A stretch of 64,000 bases of DNA from Colwellia sp. BRX10-3 (GTDB lineage Bacteria; Pseudomonadota; Gammaproteobacteria; Enterobacterales; Alteromonadaceae): positions 62,001-126,000 of the forward strand of contig NZ_JACGWA010000009.1 in NCBI RefSeq assembly GCF_014077505.1. The letters run 5' to 3'. Below, piece by piece: positions 59,601 through 64,000 of the stretch. Each line of letters starts with the position of its first letter. Position 1 is the first letter of the stretch. The notes beneath the pieces are model-generated. The model searched no databases. It saw nothing but the letters and a program-made list of their open reading frames with translations, and had not been told where the DNA came from. Both the position numbers and the translations under genes were made by a program.

Positions 59601-59831
59601 ATTTGGCTCCGCTACAATCTGTTTTAGTACCAATTAAAATAAGTAATCTATGACCCCATAGTTTCACTAGTGAGCTTAGACATGTTTATTAAAATTTGTG
59701 ATAATTTGAGAGAATTAAGGGGAATGATGACAATTTAGAAATTAAAACAGGGCCCAGTGAACACAACGGAAAAGCAGATAAGCAAAACCAGTATTCAACA
59801 GCGGCCCTAAATATTATGTCAAAATGATAAG

Positions 59832-61010
59832 TTAATCACTTTGAACCGGTTCATCCCAAGAGAGATGATGTTCAGCCAATACGACTAAATTTTCGCTATT
59901 AATCAAACGATGTGAAGCGGCATAACCGAGTATATTCTTAACCGTCTCTTCTGGACGACTTGAAATAATGGCAGTTTCATCTGATGAGAAATTACACAAA
60001 CCACGAGCGATTTCCTCGCCTTTTTCATCATAGACATGAAGCACATCTGCACGCTCAAATTTACCGTGAATGGAAACTACATCATGGCATGTAAATCCGT
60101 CGTCACCACCAAATAATGAGTCAGCTACATCCTGTTTAATTACTAAACTACCGGCCATTTGTAGGCGATCAGTCAGCCAGATATTCCATGCAGATGAAGG
60201 TGATGAATGAGCGATACACACGGTGTGTTTGCGTTTGCCACGTAGAATTGCCGTAACCGGAGCTTCCATTGTTCCTCTAGCAATAATAGTGGTACAACCT
60301 GCGTTTTGCGCCATGTTTGCCGCTTGCAATTTAGTCAGCATACCGCCAGTTCCTAAAGAACTCGTGCCGCTAGCAGCTTCCATATAGCTACTCACATCTT
60401 CGATAGACTCAACGAAAATTGCGCCTTCTTCTGAAGGGTCACGATCATAAACGCCATCAATACAGGTTAAAATAAATAAATACTCTGCACCAATCATCTG
60501 AGCAACTTTTGCAGCAAGTCGATCGTTATCGCCAACACGAATTTCTTCGGTGGTCACGGTATCGTTTTCGTTTACGATAGGCATAACACCTTGTTTTATT
60601 AAACGATGAACCGTATTTTTAATATTGAGGAATCGACGTCTGTTTTCCAAATCATCGAGGGTTACTAACACCTGAGCAATATCAAAACCATACTCTAATG
60701 CAATTTGCTTGTAAGCGTGCATTAAGATGGGTTGTCCACAAGCAGCAGCGGCTTGTTTGTCTTGAACACTAGCGTTTTCAATAGTGCAGCCAACAGTATT
60801 AAGACCTAATGCGACTGACCCGGAAGAGGTGAGCACAACTTCATAGCCTTGGTCTCGTAGCGTAGCAATATCGCTTAGTAGGCCATGCATGAAGGCAAAG
60901 CTAGGTGTTAAATTCTTAACATTTGCTAAAAGGCTCGAGCCGACTTTAATAACTATGCGAGGTTTGATTCGAGAGGTTTTTTCTGTTTTTGGTTGTTCAA
61001 ATGTGGGCAA
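59832..61010 (-). CDS. proB: Glutamate 5-kinase
   Basis: First step of proline synthesis from glutamate. The kinase domain begins at PRIVIKVGSSLLA; VTSSGSVALG, NENDTV and GTGGMLTKLQAA are conserved. A C-terminal PUA domain follows (SLLFGG onward). A TTG at 61010 with GGAG about 6 bases upstream is preferred, giving 392 residues; an ATG at 61064 would give 410. E. coli ProB has 367. Even from the TTG about 15 extra residues precede the family core. Divergent from proC. Confidence 0.95.
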   Translation of the reverse strand: MPTFEQPKTEKTSRIKPRIVIKVGSSLLANVKNLTPSFAFMHGLLSDIATLRDQGYEVVLTSSGSVALGLNTVGCTIENASVQDKQAAAACGQPILMHAYKQIALEYGFDIAQVLVTLDDLENRRRFLNIKNTVHRLIKQGVMPIVNENDTVTTEEIRVGDNDRLAAKVAQMIGAEYLFILTCIDGVYDRDPSEEGAIFVESIEDVSSYMEAASGTSSLGTGGMLTKLQAANMAQNAGCTTIIARGTMEAPVTAILRGKRKHTVCIAHSSPSSAWNIWLTDRLQMAGSLVIKQDVADSLFGGDDGFTCHDVVSIHGKFERADVLHVYDEKGEEIARGLCNFSSDETAIISSRPEETVKNILGYAASHRLINSENLVVLAEHHLSWDEPVQSD

Positions 61011-61235
61011 AATGACTCCGTACTTTGATTGATTAAAATAAATAGCTGAGTTAATCGATAACACAACTTGTTATCGAAACTACAGGTATTCTCTTGATTT
61101 ACCGGTTTTGTTCTCTTGTCGTATTGCAATTACTTATGATCAAAAAAATCAGCTTTATTAGCGATTGATTGAGTTGAAAATAGTTGATAAAAATTTGCTG
61201 AAACGCTTAAATTAAACGTTAATAATTGACAACAA

Positions 61236-61264
61236 TCGACAAATGAGTGCGGATATCATATACT
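61236..61264 (+). promoter_or_regulatory. Candidate promoter of proC
   Basis: TCGACA (61236-61241) and TATACT (61259-61264) with a 17-base spacer, in the 391-base spacer between proB and proC. An AAAAACCC / GGGTTTTT hairpin (61265-61319) lies in the predicted leader; whether it terminates is unknown. The rest of the spacer holds no gene. Confidence 0.5.
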
Positions 61265-61401
61265 AAAAACCCTTTTTTTTCAATTGGACTTAAAATCACC
61301 GCTTTAAAAATGGGTTTTTAAGACTTCAAAAAAGTTTACACTGAGCACTTGCAAATCCATCTGCACTTATTCAAAAGCAAACTAAAAACATGAGGAGTTT
61401 T

Positions 61402-62181
61402 ATGTCTTTACTTATGATTGGTTGTGGGAAAATGGGCGGTTCATTATTGGTTCGCTGGGCAACCTCTACAGATCAAGAAATCACTATAATTAATCCTTCT
61501 TTCGTTAAAGCACCATCAGGCGTTATCGTCACACAAACAATTGAAGAGTTGGCAGATAAACGATTCGATATCATCGTTGTTGCGATTAAACCGCAACTTA
61601 TTGAAAAAGTATTGCCAGCTTATCGACGCTATCTTGCTAATTCTGGTTGCGTTATTTCTATTGCTGCGGGTTACTCTGTATCTTCAATAGAAAAGCTAAT
61701 TGGCGAGCAAGCCATAATGCGCATAATGCCAAATTTACCAGCGCAAATTGGTCGCGGCGTCAGCGCACTTTATGCAAACTCAAAATGTAGCCCTGCTCAA
61801 TTAGCAATCGCCACGGCGCTAACTGATGCGGTTGGTTATACCCATTTAGCTGTTAGCGAAGATGAGCTAGACCGAGTAACAGCAGTGGCGGGAAGCGGAC
61901 CGGGTTATGCCTTCGAAATAACCCGCTGCTGGATAGAATCGGCAATGAAATTGGGGTTTTCACCTCAAACAGCCAAAGAGTTGGTGCTAAACACTCTAGG
62001 TGGTTCAATTGAACTGGCGATGACCAGCATTCAGAACGTAGAAACTTTACGAAATTCAGTAACCAGTAAAAATGGGACAACCGAAGCAGGCTTAAGCGCA
62101 CTTATGCAAGATTCCAAATTAGATACCCTCATTGAGTCGACCGTTTTAGCGGCTTATGAACGCGCTGTAGCATTACGTTGA
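61402..62181 (+). CDS. proC: Pyrroline-5-carboxylate reductase
   Basis: Last step of proline synthesis, reducing pyrroline-5-carboxylate with NADPH. The Rossmann start LLMIGCGKMGGSLL, the middle IMRIMPNLPAQIGRGVSALY and VTAVAGSGPGYAF, and the C-terminal TSKNGTTEAGLSAL are signature parts. 259 residues from the ATG at 61402, which has AGGAG 4-5 bases upstream; an ATG four codons earlier overlaps that site. It reads toward proA, 264 bases downstream. Confidence 0.96.
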   Translation: MSLLMIGCGKMGGSLLVRWATSTDQEITIINPSFVKAPSGVIVTQTIEELADKRFDIIVVAIKPQLIEKVLPAYRRYLANSGCVISIAAGYSVSSIEKLIGEQAIMRIMPNLPAQIGRGVSALYANSKCSPAQLAIATALTDAVGYTHLAVSEDELDRVTAVAGSGPGYAFEITRCWIESAMKLGFSPQTAKELVLNTLGGSIELAMTSIQNVETLRNSVTSKNGTTEAGLSALMQDSKLDTLIESTVLAAYERAVALR

Positions 62182-62445
62182 TTTCGTCTTTGACTGAAAG
62201 ATAACCTAGCCGAAGATTGAAAAATTGAACATAGATCATTAAAAAACATAACCGTTATAAAACTCAAAATAGTATGCTAACCATTGAATACTATAACTTT
62301 ATATAGACTGAACTTTTAATAATATTTGTAATATTTAATTGAGTATAAATATCGACAATACATCAATAAAAGTTGAAAGATTCAATAAAATTGAATTTGA
62401 CCAAACAGTTTAATAATAATCGAAGAAGAAACAGGAAATTAATTC

Positions 62446-63714
62446 ATGTCAAACAGCAAAAAAATCGATATCGAAAGTATGATAAAAAATCTTGGCAAAC
62501 AAGCTAAGTCAGCAGCAAAAGTGCTTGCAAGTGCAACTACAGAACAAAAAAACCAAGCATTAACGGTTGCCGCAGATGCCCTTCGTCAAAATACACCAGC
62601 ACTTTTAGAAGCGAATGCGCTAGATGTTTTAAGTGTAATGCAAGCAGGTAAAGCCGAGTCATTTATTGACCGATTAAAACTAACGCCTGACAGGATTGAA
62701 GCTATGGCTGTCGCTTTAGAAGATATAGCAAAACTGCCTGATCCGGTTGGTCGTTCTTTGGCACAATTTGATCGTCCCAATGGACTAAAGATCACCCGTG
62801 TTTCAACCCCTATTGGTGTTATTGGTATGATCTACGAGTCTCGTCCTAATGTTGGTGCAGATGCTGGTGCTTTATGTCTTAAATCGGGTAATAGCGTAAT
62901 TTTACGTGGCGGTTCTGAGAGCCTTAATTCTACGCGTATTATTGTTGAATGCATGGCAACAGGATTGTGTGCAGCTAATTTGCCAGCCACATGTATACAG
63001 TTAATTGATACAGATGACCGTTCTGCAGTTGCTGCATTATTACGTTGTGCTGAATATGTTGATTTAGTTATTCCTCGCGGTGGTCGTGGGCTAGTTGAAC
63101 TTGTAAGAAATGAAGCGCAAGTACCAACCTTGCTTCACTTAGATGGCAATAACCACATTTATATTGATAAGGATGCCGACTTAGCAAAAGCATTAAGCAT
63201 TGTTAATAATGCTAAACTGCGCAGAACAGGTGTTTGTGGTGCAACTGAAAGCTTGGTATTGGACCAAGCAATAGCCGCTGAATTTTTACCTCAACTGGTT
63301 GATGCTTTAAAGGACTGTGAAATTAGAGGTGACCAAACGGCCCAAAATTGTGATGAAAGAATAATAGCCGCTAATGATGCTGACTGGGACACTGAGTATC
63401 TAGATGCTATTTTGTCGGTCAAAGTAGTTTCAGGCTTAGAAGAAGCGCTTGATTTTATTGACGAGCATTCATCTAAACATACCGATGCCATTATTACTGA
63501 AAACACTGAGACAGCAGAAATATTTATGCGTGCAGTTGACTCAGCTGTAGTCATGCATAATGCTTCAACCCAGTTTTCAGATGGTGGTGAATTTGGTATG
63601 GGCGCTGAAATAGGCATTGCGACCGGTAAAATACATGCACGTGGACCGGTTGGTCTGGAACAGTTGACGATTTTTAAATATCGTGTTGCTGGCCAAGGAC
63701 AAATTCGTCCTTAA
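62446..63714 (+). CDS. proA: Glutamate-5-semialdehyde dehydrogenase (gamma-glutamyl phosphate reductase)
   Basis: Second step of proline synthesis, acting on the labile product of ProB. 422 residues, family core from residue 20. Markers: [26 protein letters not shown], the nucleophile Cys in [14 protein letters not shown], and [21 protein letters not shown] near the end. ProB and ProA usually work together, yet here proA is encoded with proC and apart from proB. AGGA lies about 10 bases before the ATG. Confidence 0.97.
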   Translation: MSNSKKIDIESMIKNLGKQAKSAAKVLASATTEQKNQALTVAADALRQNTPALLEANALDVLSVMQAGKAESFIDRLKLTPDRIEAMAVALEDIAKLPDPVGRSLAQFDRPNGLKITRVSTPIGVIGMIYESRPNVGADAGALCLKSGNSVILRGGSESLNSTRIIVECMATGLCAANLPATCIQLIDTDDRSAVAALLRCAEYVDLVIPRGGRGLVELVRNEAQVPTLLHLDGNNHIYIDKDADLAKALSIVNNAKLRRTGVCGATESLVLDQAIAAEFLPQLVDALKDCEIRGDQTAQNCDERIIAANDADWDTEYLDAILSVKVVSGLEEALDFIDEHSSKHTDAIITENTETAEIFMRAVDSAVVMHNASTQFSDGGEFGMGAEIGIATGKIHARGPVGLEQLTIFKYRVAGQGQIRP

Positions 63715-63732
63715 TCCTAGCCATAGGATTAA
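63711..63732. terminator. Inverted repeat at the proA stop codon
   Basis: 9-bp stem TTAATCCTA / TAGGATTAA with loop GCCA, overlapping the stop codon. No T run, so termination is uncertain. The remaining 268 bases to the window end are AT-rich and hold no gene I can support. Confidence 0.4.
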
Positions 63733-64000
63733 TTAAGGTATGCGGAAAACTATTAATTAATATTTGTTAGTATTGCTTAATTTCGATTTCCGTTTACTTT
63801 ATTCACAATTTAGCGACAAGTTAATATGAGACCGTAAAATGTGTTAGAACCTTATGCTTGTTGAACTGTTGTCGTAAATTTAACAATAGTTCAACGATTA
63901 AACTTTTATTAACCAACGCTTAAATAATATCTCCATAAGTCACCCGCCGCAGAAAAATTTACAAAAACATAAAATCAAAAAAAACAAATCGTTAAAAAAA

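Noticed and set aside
59740-59810. AGGGCC / GGCCCT inverted repeat between gabD and proB
   Set aside because: The arms are six bases with a loop of about 50; too weak for a terminator.

Overview
The window reads as a chromosomal segment of an AT-rich marine gammaproteobacterium of the order Alteromonadales, most likely the Colwelliaceae (Colwellia/Thalassotalea group). This is inferred from protein sequence style, from gammaproteobacterial gene orders (queA-tgt-yajC-secD-secF, holD-rimI, smp/serB/radA, metA-metH with MetJ boxes) and from accessory genes typical of marine bacteria: a second SecDF, a rhombotail-type lipoprotein and a bacterial voltage-gated channel. No database search was possible, so the genus is a guess. 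Most of the window is core genome; there is no prophage, insertion sequence transposase or CRISPR array.

Layout. 1-2.6 kb: cobalamin uptake and activation (btuC, btuR, btuF), closed by a bidirectional terminator against a short chemoreceptor. 4-7 kb: a small membrane protein, a decayed ppiC pseudogene, beta-carbonic anhydrase, an orphan periplasmic binding protein and a sulfotransferase-like protein. 7.1-9.8 kb: the arsenate-resistance operon arsR-GAPDH-arsJ. 10.1-11.5 kb: iron storage (bfd plus two complementary bacterioferritin subunits). 12-17.7 kb: queA-tgt-yajC-secD-secF. 17.8-21 kb: a palindromic MITE-like repeat, aceK, tRNA-Trp and holD-rimI. 21.2-25.8 kb: periplasmic nitrate reductase operon napF-(small membrane protein)-napDABC with FNR and CRP-like sites. 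26.3-37.8 kb: prfC, argS, an HDOD protein, a TatD nuclease, smp, serB, a dual-PilZ protein and radA. 38-42.7 kb: metA-metH under a MetJ operator. 43-50.9 kb: a methyltransferase, an HD phosphohydrolase, a VemP-like arrest peptide with a second secDF, and small membrane and lipoprotein genes. 51.3-64 kb: LysE exporter, DUF962 and DUF1697 proteins, a membrane protein/XRE regulator pair with palindromic operators, a TPR hybrid histidine kinase, a voltage-gated channel, succinate-semialdehyde dehydrogenase and a complete proline pathway (proB divergent from proC and proA).

The most interesting system is at 44.5-48 kb. A 139-residue secreted-type protein sits directly upstream of a second secD-secF pair and ends in an Arg-Ile-Ser-Gly-Trp-Lys motif that resembles the arrest sequence of Vibrio VemP, the nascent chain that senses Sec export and induces secDF2. 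A perfect 10-bp stem-loop follows its stop codon. Together with the separate yajC-secDF operon at 12-15 kb, this suggests the cell switches between two SecDF motors, perhaps with ion supply.

Metabolic links inside the window: cobalamin uptake and adenosylation sit near B12-dependent MetH; the GAPDH-ArsJ pair turns arsenate into an exported arsenoester; Bfd and the two Bfr subunits form an iron storage and release unit.
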